NCBI GenBank assembly: GCA_031308135.1
Contig: JAHLJT010009419.1
Coordinates: 60,248,768-60,312,767 of the forward strand
Length of the DNA stretch: 64,000 nucleotides
Direction of reading: 5' to 3'
DNA from: Acheta domesticus
Lineage: Eukaryota > Arthropoda > Insecta > Orthoptera > Gryllidae
In this document: piece after piece, positions 11,870 to 23,040 of the stretch
How the letters are laid out: each line of letters opens with the position of its first letter
How positions within the stretch are numbered: position 1 is the stretch's first letter
Translations under genes and position numbers: made by a program
Notes under the pieces: model-generated
The model's input: only the letters and a program-made list of their open reading frames with translations
Told to the model about the DNA's origin: nothing
Databases searched by the model: none

Positions 11870-13615
11870 AAAGCTACTATTTATTTACGAGTACATAAAT
11901 TTACCTGTAATGAATTTGAGAATCAATGGTGGAATATGTGGAGTGGTTGTTCATTCCTGCAACAGGAGGAGGACAGGAGATGAATTGGTTGGATTACAAA
12001 ATGAATAGCTTTGATAAGAGGTAATTGCGGCCGCATTGCTTGATATTAATCATTGAATGACAGCGGTCACGGCAAAGCAATATACGCCAGGTAGGAGCAA
12101 GACCAACCGGGCTATTTCGGACGGCGGGAGCATTAATGTTGAAGTAGACAAGGTAAGGAAGGGAGGCGGTCAGTCGAGGAAATCACTAGTTTATATGAGA
12201 TAGGAAGGGGTTGAGTTCCAGAAAACACGAAAATGATTACTGTACTACTTATTTTGTTGAGATTGTTATTATTATTACTATTATTATTTTCTTTTCGAAT
12301 AATCGTTTGGTCTACGCTTATTTCAAATTTCTGCCTCTTTCTTTTATTTTTGCATCCATAATCTCTTTTATGCTGGCCCGATGTTCCTCTTTTGTCCTCG
12401 GTTCAAATGGTTCTTTTTTGGTTTGTTCTCAAATTCTGAGAATTTCTAAAGTTTGGCCCTCATTGACGATCGCTCAGTAACATCTGCTGGTGTAATTCTG
12501 CGCTCCTCCAAGTCCTTTTCAACTTTTTTAAACTACGTATTGGTCATCTTTAATTTTGTGAAACAATTAAAGTCTTCCAGTTAATTTTTGCTGTAATGTA
12601 ATCTGCAAAGATGTCCACAGAATGTAATTCTCATCGTGTTTTCTCATCGTGTCCGTAATGTTCTCACTATTTTTTTGTAGTTCCTTGTTTTGATGTTGCT
12701 CGTACGTACCTCCAGTTTTAATTGTAAATTATTATTCTTATTCTTCTTATTGTTGTTGTTATTTTTGTTGTTGTTATTTATTAAGTTATCTGTATTGGTG
12801 GTGAATCTCAGGAGCTGCAGACAACTTCCTCGTAACCTCTTAAACGGAATTACTTTTTACAATAATATTCACGACGAGGGGTTAAATAAATATATTACAA
12901 TTTCGTACCTATATTGCCGTGCTTTAATGTATTTCATATTTTCTTGATGCAGTCTTTGGTGGAAGTTCTCAAAAAAGTCTTTTAAAAATATGGAATGAGC
13001 TTTTCCGAAGTTCAGTGCTTTCTAAAAGGAGACGAACACAATTTCGTTCGAGGAGCTACGAAGTCTGCATCTTTCTGTTCTGATGATGCACGGAAGAGTG
13101 CGTGAGCTACAACTCAGGTGGGAGAAACTTTTCCAGATAATTTAAACTCTGCGTTGAGTGAAGGGCAACGAAAGATTTCGTTCATAAATAAGTTTTCTTT
13201 CCTTCTCAAAAATCAAGTACCTTCTCAATATTTTATTGAAGTTTCAACAACTCGCCAACCAGGCGTGATTCTTAAAAAACCTTTTATATTGTGAATTATG
13301 ATACTACATTTAGAAGGAGATCATTGACATTTAGGTTTACGCCGAATTTAATATGTCTGTAATAATTACTAAGTTCATACATATTTGTCGATGAATTGAA
13401 ACGAGAATGGAATTTTCATTGTGGCGATAAATTACTATAGGTTTACTAATATGCAGTTTCACTGTCGCCTTTCCCGTAAGACGGGAAATGTAGGCACAGA
13501 ACACGTGTAGAGTCAATGATTTTGAGAGTGTAGATTTTGTTAATGTGCGTGGTTAGATATTTTAGGAGTAAAAAACGCTCCGGCATGCTTTTTACGACGA
13601 TAAGAATGACTAAAT
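11870..13615. other. AT-rich stretch, one candidate regulatory segment
   Basis: Apart from the segment at 12000-12180, I see AT-rich sequence with T/G-rich simple stretches (12720-12790). These give hydrophobic Leu/Phe-rich short open frames without any gene signal. Confidence 0.45.
12000..12180. promoter_or_regulatory. Candidate cis-regulatory segment (homeodomain and TALE-like words)
   Basis: Within about 100 bases there are TTGATAAG, GGTAATTGC, a GCGGCCGC site, TGATATTAATCATTGA and AATGACAG (TALE/Meis-like, 12057-12064). The sequence is complex and of mixed composition in an otherwise AT-rich region. The motifs are visible. Regulatory function is inference. Confidence 0.18.
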
Positions 13616-13620
13616 AATTC

Positions 13621-13698
13621 ATAACGTAACATTTGGGAGCATAACGTAACACTTCATAACGTAACAGCATTACGTAATATTTTGTAGTATAACGTAAC
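13621..13698. promoter_or_regulatory. Cluster of four identical ATAACGTAAC words plus ATTACGTAAT
   Basis: ATAACGTAAC occurs at 13621-13630, 13641-13650, 13656-13665 and 13689-13698. Between the third and fourth is ATTACGTAAT, a perfect palindrome that fits the PAR-bZIP (vrille/Pdp1/E4BP4) consensus RTTACGTAAY. The four repeated words differ from that consensus by one base. It may be a homotypic transcription-factor cluster or a decayed short tandem repeat. Confidence 0.35.
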
Positions 13699-13699
13699 G

Positions 13700-14239
13700 C
13701 TTCATTGCTATACCTCAGTTCGCCAACTATTTCTGTTGTTGCCTAACGTCCAGAAGCTTATCCCTACGGTGAATCGAATCTGTGAGTATAAATAAGCAAT
13801 ATGATAAAAATACTAATAAGAAAAATCATCCTTGTTTGTATGGAAATGATAAAAAATACTCATTTGTGAATTGGAATAATTGGGGTGCCGAAAAAGACAG
13901 ATCTGTAACGAATCGAAGTGCGACAAAGTTTTGTAAAAATCTATTACGACCATGGTTCAGGAACTGCAATCTTTACAGGTCAGCAAATAATCTTCTGAGT
14001 CCATAGCCGACGATTCCTTTCTAAAGAAAGTAAAGTATTTTGCAAACGATTAGATACAAACTAGGAGGAAATTGGAAAATTGTGCTTAGCGGCTGAGTTT
14101 CGCTCAAGGTAGCATTGTCACTTTCTTGGCAGCGTCTCTTGACCAAGAGGTTCTGAAGAGACATGTGGGAAAGCACTCGCAAGGCAAAATGTCGAAGAGT
14201 AGGTCGGCGCTGGTCTCACCACAACGAGAAAGGAATGCC
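13700..14239. other. No supported feature
   Basis: AT-rich. The open frames at 13782-14006 and about 14104-14362 are short, mutually overlapping and without domains. Confidence 0.45.
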
Positions 14240-14321
14240 AATAAAGAATTCACTCCACTAACGAGATTAATGCCTATACCAATTGACGTGCTCGGAAACA
14301 CCATCAATCAATCAATCAATC
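14240..14321 (+). mobile_element. SINE 3'-end fragment, copy S5, with (ATCA)n tail
   Basis: The sequence ending CCAATTGACGTGCTCGGAAA at about 14279-14298 resembles the 3' end of copy S4 (CAATTGTCGTGTTCGGAA near 35513). It is followed by five ATCA units at 14303-14321, the tail type of this SINE family. The 5' boundary is uncertain and may lie as far back as 14100. Confidence 0.5.
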
Positions 14322-14595
14322 AAAAATGGCACGAAGTACTTTCTGCTGATTGGCGTTGGTAGAGGTGGTAGTATTAAAAAAACATATTGTGGTACCAATT
14401 TTTATATTATAGCACGGCAGTAGCAGTTTTTATATATTTTTTATGTAGTGAAGAAGAATCTATGTATTCTTCAATAAGTCAATGACGAGATTTTGACGGA
14501 AATACACGGTTTAACTGATCGTGATATCGGAAAGTGATTTGATACAAAAGTTTTGTTTGCCCATTCTTTCGTTTGTTCGTCTGTGATCTAAGAAA

Positions 14596-14660
14596 TGACA
14601 TCGACAACAAAACATCGACGTTTTAAAATATCGAGTGTGGTTGTTTTAGCAATATGAAAC
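14596..14660. repeat. AACATCGA-rich segment related to the 15.27-16.19 kb element
   Basis: ACATCGAC, AACATCGACG and ATATCGAG words occur in the same order and spacing as in the left arm at 15275-15345. It may be a third end of the same family or the far end of a larger element. Confidence 0.35.
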
Positions 14661-15274
14661 ATAATTTTTTTATTTATTTTATTTTATGTCGCATCAACTA
14701 CCAAATACATTAATACATTGCTATACTTAATATACATAATTATGTGACATAGAAATAATTTATACATTTTTTCTTAAATTTCATTGTACAAATTAATGTC
14801 CGTCAAAAAATTAAGAAACCGACTGCATTGTTTTTTGTCCTTTGGCACTATTGTCATGTCATTATTGACACCATGTCATTAGTGAAACACTAATGTTTTC
14901 GCGAGAAAAATTTTAATTAGACAGTTGCCTTGTGTATTTTTTTAATTAAGATTTAAACCACAAAACAAAGTATTAATTAACAAAACTAAGCCTGAAAGCC
15001 TGAGCGCTTAAGTATATCTCAAGGAGTCGGTTAGCAGTAAGAAGAGTAAACCCTGCGTCTACTGCACGTTAGTTAACCGCCTCTCCATGTGCAGAAAATG
15101 CTTAGGAAATACCATGGCGTCGGGATCATCTCTGTAAGGCAAGGATAGACTGTTCGTACTGACTGAAGGTAGTAGGAAAGCTTTCGGTTCGTTCTAACAC
15201 ACCAACTGACATGGTATCAGTTATTATTTCAATTCTATCTTTTAAAAATGGTATAATTTGATAACTGTTTTACT

Positions 15275-16190
15275 CACAAACAAAACATCGAGAACGTAAA
15301 AACATCGACCACAAAACATCGCCTTTAATACATCGATGTTTAACCTGGCGGGCGCGGCGGGCGTCCTTTTATTGTTCTAAAATAGTGTACAGCTATTCGA
15401 TATGTCAGAAGGCTTCAGTATTCTCACTTCGAAACATTCTAACCGATATGCAGGAATGTTCGTTCAATTGCCTTCTCCCTATCAGTGTAGAGAAGATTTG
15501 AAAATAAAAAAAATTCTGAGTGCATCACTCCGTGCTCTACCGCGCCCACTCGTGTATTTTTAGTATTACAAACGAATATTTTACTTATTCAGATTGTTAG
15601 TCTATATGTATTTTTGATTATTGTAAGCCAAATTAATTATGTTAAAATATTTTTTTGTTGATTTTTTCCTATTACTTGTTTTATTTTTGTTTTTCTTTGC
15701 TGAAGGGCTGAAACAGACGAAGAAATCAGGCATCTTCTTGAGTTACTGGAAACGGCTTGATGAAAACCAGTTGATGCTTTTCTAAAATTTACGAACAGTA
15801 GACTGTTTCATTTAATTAATTTGTCTCTTTAATAACAATTTTGTAGTTAATTTTTTCTTTGTTATATTTTTATAACGTTTTCTGAAATAATGAATAATGT
15901 ATTCTATACCTAAAGCTAGTTACATTTCTGTGATTTATAAAATGTATTCACATTAAAAAGCAATGAATAGTAACAAGTTTTCATTCTTCCTTCTTCAATT
16001 AAATAATAGAAGTTTTGAGGGTTCAAAAGACAGTTTGCTTTAGGCAGCAGGCAGTTCTCCTACGTGCCGACTTATGTGAGTAAAAAAGACGCGCCCACCG
16101 GAAGGTTAAAACATTCATATTTCTTATAAAACATCCATGTTTTGAAACCATCGACGTCGATGTATCAGCCGTAATGTGAACACTATTAGC
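15275..16190. mobile_element. Inverted-repeat element with AACATCGA subterminal words (hAT-like, uncertain)
   Basis: The left arm (about 15275-15370) has ACATCGAG, AACATCGAC, AACATCGC and ACATCGATGT words, then GTTTAACCTGGCGGGCGCG. The right arm (about 16081-16190) is its diverged reverse complement: GACGCGCCCACCGG, AGGTTAAAACAT, ACATCCATGTTTT, CATCGACGTCGATG. The interior is AT-rich. It has a short open frame (about 15660-15785) with Lys/Trp-rich residues (KKSGIFLSYWKRLDEN) that might be a transposase remnant, but I do not recognise a domain. Subterminal ATCGATGTTTT words are familiar from some hAT elements. Exact termini and target duplication were not resolved. Confidence 0.35.
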
Positions 16191-16917
16191 ATCTTCGACC
16201 ACTTCTGGGCAGTCCGCCGGCAGCGGAGCAAGTGATAATACATTTTCATTTAAAGAAAAAATCAGAAACTTTTATTGAGTAGACCGATCAATCTTCTTTT
16301 TAAACGAAAACTCTTAGTACTTTAAATATAAAGCTTTTCCCTTTGACTAGATCTTCTTGAATTCGCTATGTAGATCTGTCATATCCTAACTCGAAGAATC
16401 TTTTACGCAAAGAATTTGTAAAAGCACTTCAATTAAAAAGCATGTCTAACTCACGCCACTGTTATGAAATAAATTCCTCGCAGTGTTCTCATTAAAACAG
16501 TCAAAACATTTCTAAACATATATACGCGATATCAACATGATAAAGATCTCATCAACAAAGACTAGCTCGTGAACAGGAATTTGAAAACAGTATTGAACAA
16601 TACGTTTTACGAGTAAACAGATTCTGAGGTACGGAGCGTCTCATACTTTATTCTTTCCTTTAAATTCAGCTTTTAAATTTTTAGCTACATTTTCCGATCG
16701 AATGATTCTTCCCGGTATTCACGTGAATGTTGCTTAAAAATCTCTTGCAGCTAAAAATGTGTCATTTGTGCGAAAGTTACAAGCAAATTTAAACTGATGA
16801 CAACGTCCCAGATCATGCGTTATTCGAAGGTCCGACTTCAAAAGACAAAATTAAATTCACTTAGAAGTAAGTTTTTAAAGCTGACTGGTAGAACCCGGCA
16901 GACGTTCTGCCTTTCAT
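16191..16917. other. AT-rich stretch, nothing supported
   Basis: No repeat family, gene or RNA was recognised. Confidence 0.5.
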
Positions 16918-17092
16918 CTCCCTCTTTCCCCTTTCATCTCACTTTCTCTCTGTCTCTCCCTCCTCTTTTTCTCTCTTTTTCTCCCTCTCCTCTTTTTCTC
17001 TCTTTTTCTCCCTCTCTCTCTTTGTCTCTCCGTCTCGTTCTGTCCCTGTCTCTGTGTCTCTGTCCCTGCCTCTCTCTGTCCCTCTCATTCAC
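16918..17092. repeat. Pyrimidine (CT)-rich simple repeat
   Basis: About 170 bases of CTCTTTTT, CTCCCTCT and GTCTCTGTC runs. The 110-aa plus-strand frame and the 74-aa minus-strand frame across it are low-complexity translations. Confidence 0.85.
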
Positions 17093-19186
17093 ATTTGGTT
17101 GCAGAGTCTGCATGACTTTGAGCAGGTGAGATAATATCGAGAAGCGCCGGACCAGCAATAATGTAATAGAATGCTTATGAAGGTCTCATCCTATTGATTA
17201 CGATGTGAGAAACGTCTCTAAAATGCTTTGGTTAGGAGTTATTCAACGATAAAGATTCAAAATGCTGCCAAGTGTTGCACATTGCATTTGAAGTGAAATA
17301 TTTGGTTTGTTCTACGCCGCCCTGTGGTGTTACAACAGAATTAACCCCAAATAAATTTTCTCGGTGAAAAAATACCTAGAAGGGCCAACTTTCATGGAGA
17401 TCGATCACACGGCGTCGGAGATTACACATATATACACATACACATACGGTTTCGGAGTTTATGTATACACACCAACATCCATTTTTATGTATATAGAAGA
17501 TTATATACAAATTACCATGTATCCCACCGTGTATTTATGATGTTCCTTAAACTTTTACGTCCGTTTGTGGAACTTATATTCACTGCAAAAAATTCTATTG
17601 ATATTACAACTTGCCGTTGAAATAGCTGCCTTGGCTGCATAAGCATGCGGATTTTAACACATAATAAATGATCTTTCATTTTCTCCTATTTTCTAATTGG
17701 TGCAGTTTTCGCGGGATTGTAACTGACATTATTACACGTCTGATATTCGGTACAGCTGTTGTACTTGTTTTTATGAGAATTACGGGAATATTTTTTTTCC
17801 ATTTTGATACTGGAGAAGAGTGAATTTAATTTCGTTTTTACCGTTTTATTTTTATGACGAGTGTGGTAATGAATTTTCAGGCTATTAGTTTTGTGTTTCC
17901 TGCTACAAAAAGTGTTAATGTAACAGTTGAAACTGACTTTGATGCAGATGTTGCAACTTGTCACTTGCAAAAGTAGGTCGTATGTGTTGATGACTTTTTC
18001 TGTTCACAGACATGTCATTGTAAATTAGACGACCTTCATAAATTTGTATGATTACGTAAATTAATTTTTATAGTGCTCTCTATTATACTTTCACATCTAA
18101 AAAATGATACGGTTTTACTTTCTCCAATACAATTCACAATTGATTTCATCGGCAGCCCCGTGTTGGGGAAATAGGCAACACATGATTCGATATTATAAAT
18201 TCTCACACTTCTCAATAACACCCGATACAAACGAATGACAATAAACGCTGTTTTGTACGTGATATTTCGAGAACCGTACGTATTATAGGCTTTAAACTAT
18301 TACATTACATTAAAAAGGTTAAGTGAAGGATTCAGTTTGGAATGATTTTTCACTGATCGGCTTTTGTTGCCTATTGTATAGAAATGTAGATTGTGCCAAG
18401 CGCCGTCCTCTATCGCTTTCAGTCATCATATATTTTACTGTTAAATAAGCCAATAATCGTGTTTCGAAGTACAAACAAAAAAGGATGTACTCCACTCAAA
18501 CGTTTACATAATCACCTAAGTATTTATTGTTGAATGCAATGAATTTATTTTGAAGTGCAAAGAAGAAGAAGTGCAAAGAAGTGTTTTAAAAAGCATATCA
18601 AATTCTGGTGACATATATAGTTCATACATATGTAGCTGTACTCAGTGCAATCATTGATATCACCTCACGTAAATAATGTTTCAAACTTGTTTTAATTGCA
18701 GAATGCACAAGTACTGGAAAATGGACAATTTGGAAAAAAAAGTGCTTTCACTTCCAACACTGAATGCGTGCTCATATTTAGTTCAAGACAGAAACTGAAG
18801 ATAATAAAATCTTTATTATCAAAAAATGAGAATGGCTCAGCAAGTCCTTTTCTTTTAGCAACTAATTTATTGATTAATGGAAGGTGGTAGAATGTTTTAT
18901 TTGAGGAAAATATTATCCAGTTTGAATGCCTTTTCTTCGCAACAAACAGTCCAATTTGCATCATCGATTGAAGTTTAAAGTAGAACTGTGTCTTCATTCA
19001 TTATGCGGACGCGTTTCTGTAGCTTTTGTTACATAAAATTCGTTGGTATTTAAGTATGCATTAGCCAAAGAAACCATATACACGCAATTACCTTAATCCA
19101 TTACCACCAAGTTGAAAAGGGTTCACCTCCAGCGCTGGTAACTGTGCTTGCCAGTTCTTCAGGAATCATGCAATTAACTTTCTTTT
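17093..19186. other. AT-rich stretch, nothing supported
   Basis: Contains a short ACACATA-type dinucleotide-like run near 17427-17447 and a 13-bp direct repeat (GAAGTGCAAAGAA) near 18553-18585. No gene was recognised. The 94- to 101-codon minus-strand frames at 17686-17970 and 18692-18997 have no domain and no codon bias. Confidence 0.45.
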
Positions 19187-19890
19187 ATTTTCTCGCTACT
19201 GCTTACGCAATAGAGAGAAAGTTATGTAATGCTGCGCGAAAAAACTGCAACAAATTTCTGCAGAAAAGCTTTTATTACAGGTCCCTGATAACGAACAAGT
19301 TGATAAACCCAGATGATAAATTTAGAAAAAAATCCCCTAACACGTGATAGTCAGAATCAATGTTTTGTGGGTCCTTACTTCCGAAAAATCGATTGACGGC
19401 AAAACGTCTGTCCGTCCGTCCATGAACAACACTAGCAGCTGAACAGTTCAGCCGGTTTTCTTCAAAATTGATATTCCCCAATCCATCTGGATGACGTCGC
19501 GGCCCCTTGAATTTGAAACCAATATTTTAATTTTGGAGGAACTTTACATGAAGCCTTTGGGGCATTTTTAAAAATTTTTAAAAAAATGGATCCATTTTAT
19601 TAAATTTTGTTGTTGTTGTATAGTGTGAAGAACGTTCAATAAAATGATGCAAGTCTGATTTTCGTTAAAAACTCTGATTTTTCAAAAATTGCAAATATTC
19701 ACTATTTGTTCAGTGTCTTTCTACAACTACAATTATGAAGATAGAGATTTTTCCTGTTAATAAAATTTCTTCTTTAAAGATATATTTTGAAAAAAGGCCA
19801 TGTACAATTTTTCGAAAATTTGAATACTTTTCGCATAATTCTGTGTGAAATTACGGGCGAGAAAGTACGTGCTATTTTAGCAGAACTAGT
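19187..19890 (+). mobile_element. Family H element, short-subfamily copy H4
   Basis: The copy begins after TTTT with ATTTTCTCGCTAC at 19187. An inner GAGAAAGTTATGTAATGCTGCG word follows near 19212, then a short GTCTGTCCGTCCGTCC tract near 19407-19421, ATTGATATTCCCC near 19467, and only one or two of the roughly 300-bp internal units. The inverted end motif GGGCGAGAAAGT lies near 19855, with a hairpin (TGCTA/TAGCA type) and CTAGT ending at 19890 before TT. It is about 0.7 kb, the same as H9, and shares the TC/GA version of the end motif with it, defining a second subfamily. Confidence 0.75.
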
Positions 19891-20488
19891 TTCCTCTTCC
19901 CTAGGCAACGTTATTCGCCCTCATCACATATCTGTTACTTCACACCATTACCAGATGAATTCCAGTCCTGCTGTCTTAGAGGAACTGTGGTATTCCAACG
20001 TTTCTCTAGTTATTCGTCGTGGTACATTTTCCATGAAAAATCTGAAAAAAGTTTCTCTTAGTAATTTCCCATTTCCGGAACACTATTATGTATAGTGAGT
20101 ACCTGGTCACGGTCCTTAGATAAAAAACTAGCAGACTTCCGAGATAAGCAAGAAACCAAATTATTAATAAGCCTTTGGCATACGATTTTACAAAATTTAC
20201 CCTAAAGAATCAGGTAGAAGAATTAGAATCAGAAGAATCAGGTAAAAGAAATAAAAAGAGGATAAGACCTCTTCTGGAAACAGTAAATTATATATTCCTG
20301 AACTGTCGGGGTATGGAGAACGAAGTAATTGCAGTTTTCTGGATGTTGTCGGATCAGTACCTCCTGACGTTCCATATGTACAAACTAAAAATCATACCCT
20401 TCGCGAACGCATGAATTATACCTCTGTAAGATCCAATTTTCATCTACAGAAATTTTCTAAATGGTCTTCATCTCTGAAATCGATTTTT
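19891..20488. other. No supported feature between H4 and H5
   Basis: A 79-codon plus-strand frame at 20175-20414 has a Lys/Glu-rich start (EELESEESGKRNKKR) but no splice signals or domain and AT-rich codons. I do not call it a gene. Confidence 0.4.
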
Positions 20489-20575
20489 ACTTTCTCACTA
20501 CTGCTTCAAATAATCAGGTTTCAATTAAGGTTTCAAATAATGCAAAAACGTATGTGCTGTTGTAGCATCACTAGT
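20489..20575 (+). mobile_element. Family H, 87-bp internally deleted derivative H5
   Basis: Both ends are present and almost everything between them is missing. The start is ACTTTCTCACTACTGC after five T residues at 20489. The end has TGCT/AGCA hairpin arms and CACTAGT at 20569-20575 before T. The interior is a short AT-rich joint with two TTTCAA(A)TAA words. Confidence 0.6.
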
Positions 20576-21304
20576 TGTTTTCGTAATTAAGTGTTGAAAT
20601 AATCTAGTACTTCAATACCTTCATAAGGACACAAGTGTTATTATGATGCTTTTCATAGTATTCATAAAAGTGTGCTAATAAAACACTATCGCATTGCGTA
20701 GATAATAAACATTAGCTCCCTGATGTGCACGTGTTTGAAGTGGACGCCACATATCTATTAGTGTACTTGGGATGTGTGATAACGAACTGCAATAACTTCT
20801 TTTACCAATACAGTAGAACCTCGTTAACGCAATGCGCAATAACTTGAAATCTTCGATAGATGAATTCTTCGATAGCTAGACCTTCTAGAAGACTAAATTT
20901 TACTTTTCATTCACCTTACAAGTGACGATGTTTCTCTGCACCTGCAAATATAATTACATTATATTTGACTGTCTGTCTAAGACTGATGGGAGAAATCCTT
21001 GGGTTGAAATAATTTATGGGGCCATGAAATATCCGTTGGATGATGTCCTCGAAGGAAATGGACGGGACTCATCAACGTCGAATGCTGACGGCTCTTGTTG
21101 CTTCGAGACCTCACCCTGCCCTTCCCATGTTTAATGCAGTTCACAGTCAATGCCAAAATCCGTTAGGCACGTCACATGTAGTCATGTCTGAAATACAGCG
21201 CCAAACACCTCAGGAATTCCAATAAATTTCTCTTGCTTTCACCTTTTTGACTGTATAGCAATCTGTTGGTTATTTCATAATGTGTATTGAAAATATAATT
21301 ATTT
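20576..21304. other. No supported feature
   Basis: Two overlapping short frames at 20922-21225 show no domain. The region is otherwise AT-rich. Confidence 0.45.
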
Positions 21305-21480
21305 TCAGGGTCGCGGGTTCGATTCCCGCCGTGGGCATGGACCCTTGTCTTTCATGTGTGTATTGTCGCGGAAGACCTTGTGAGACTGCTGACCACACAT
21401 CGAGGAGCGAGCAATTGTGTCTAGTGTAAAAAGGTTAATATATGTCTCCATGAGGGAAGTCTGTCAGATATTCGTGGGGG
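21305..21480 (+). mobile_element. tRNA-like B-box segment, probable truncated SINE
   Basis: GGTCGCGGGTTCGATTCCCG at 21309-21328 is a textbook T-arm/B-box, but no A-box or acceptor stem lies upstream. The downstream CATGGACCC, TGTGTGTATTGTCG resembles the body of insect tRNA-derived SINEs. It is therefore a SINE or tRNA fragment, not a tRNA gene. The same B-box word occurs at 59218. Confidence 0.5.
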
Positions 21481-22485
21481 AATAGATAGCACAATTCCGA
21501 ACAAAATAGAAAAGAAACATTTTTTCCATCCACATCATTCCCAACGTAAAACGGAGGAAAACTGGAACAACCTCATCGAAATTATCGAAACACAAGCACC
21601 AAAACATTAATGTAAGTTCATATTAGAAAGGTATTGTTGTAAGCATAAAAGATATACAAAACGATCGGAATTAAGCTTGAACATAGTGAGAATACGGCGT
21701 GGTAAATTTCGTAGAATTGACAAGAAGCTATTTAAAGGTTTGCAAAATGTTTGAAAAGGAAATACTTGAAAATCCTGTATTATGCCAAGATTCTGGAAGA
21801 ATGTTGAATATTGAATGTGTTAATCTGTTAAACCTCTCCCGGGCAATAAAATATTCTCGCTGACTCTCTTCGCATAGGGTTTGGTGCCAAGAACATTACG
21901 ACTTCACCAGTTATGGGAATAGATTAAGAGTTTCTGAATTGTTACGTGTGAATTCTCCGAAAAAGACTCATCACTTTACTACTTCGCCTAAAATACGCAC
22001 TCGTACTTTTTCTATATTACAGAGCTTTTTTTATAAATCGTTGAAGTTGATGCAGAAGTCATTCTGACACTGTATTTTGTTGATTGTTCCATCAGGTCTT
22101 TCCTTTTTCCGAATATTGATAATGTGACAATAATGATTAGATGAAACATTTAGACACTCAAAATAACATTAACTCACATGGGACAAAAAAGCGAGAAGAA
22201 ATAAGTAAACTGAAAAGCAGAAGTTTATACAGTAATGGCTAGAATGACAAAATGAGCATTTTTATTACAACACTAATATATTGGCAAAAATAATTGTATA
22301 ACATATTACATTCGTGTAAGTAAATATTTCACTTAAGCAACGAAACAATATTTTATCAAATAGGCTATTCTATTGTTGGATCTTAATAATCTTTTCCTAC
22401 AGTAGATCTGCCCACAACACCATCTAGCAATCATGAACCCTAATATGAACAGCCGATGCTAAGATTGCACACGTGAATTGTCAGT
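21481..22485. other. AT-rich stretch, nothing supported
   Basis: No open frame of interest and no recognised repeat. Confidence 0.5.
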
Positions 22486-23040
22486 GCTGTGATTGCGCAT
22501 GTGATTGATTAGTGATTTCGGGCGCAAAACTGCGAAGGTCATTACTCCCGTAATTGTAGTACGTGTTTATAGCGGGAGATGGTGACGATCTTCCCCCACT
22601 GGCTGGCGAGGTCTGGCACCCGCCGTTCGTCGGCTTGTGGGGATTTTCCCAACCAGCTATCTAACGAGGCACCGCCCCAGCTGGAACAAACTCTCAACCC
22701 AAACTCCCGACTGGTCTCCAGACACATTTGGTACCGTGGTGCATGAGAGTGTGTGTAAAAGTAAGGAGGGAGGAAATATCAAGGAACATAAAGGAAATTT
22801 TGCAAGTTCGCGTGTGATCCATGGCTTGTTTGTTGGGTACTGCTCCAGCATTCGCCTGGTGTTGATCGGAGAAACCACGGAAAACTACCAATCGGAGCAG
22901 CCGGCCGCTAGATTTCTTCTCCAGACAGCAATTGAATTAGACCTAGCTGATAAGCTAGTGTCGAAACCCCTGCCACCGTGGGGCTCGAGCCCTAGGTCCT
23001 CTCGGTCACAGGCACTGCAGTACCATCAATTAATGCTCTA
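22486..23040 (-). mobile_element. tRNA-derived SINE, copy S2, full length
   Basis: On the minus strand the tRNA-like head is at about 23030-22975 (GAGAGGACCTAGGGCTCGAG, with a B-box-like GGCTCGAGCCCC). The body matches copy S3 throughout, for example AGCTGATAAGCTAGTGTCGA at 22947-22966 on the plus strand, GTACTGCTCCAGCATTCGCC near 22838, and ATTAGTGATTTCGGGCGC near 22509. It ends with a degraded ATCA tail. The 134-aa plus-strand frame at 22637-23041 and the minus-strand frames are SINE shadows. Confidence 0.75.

Noticed and set aside
21305..21340. tRNA gene suggested by a perfect B box
   Set aside because: There is no A box, acceptor stem or anticodon arm upstream, so it is a SINE or tRNA fragment.
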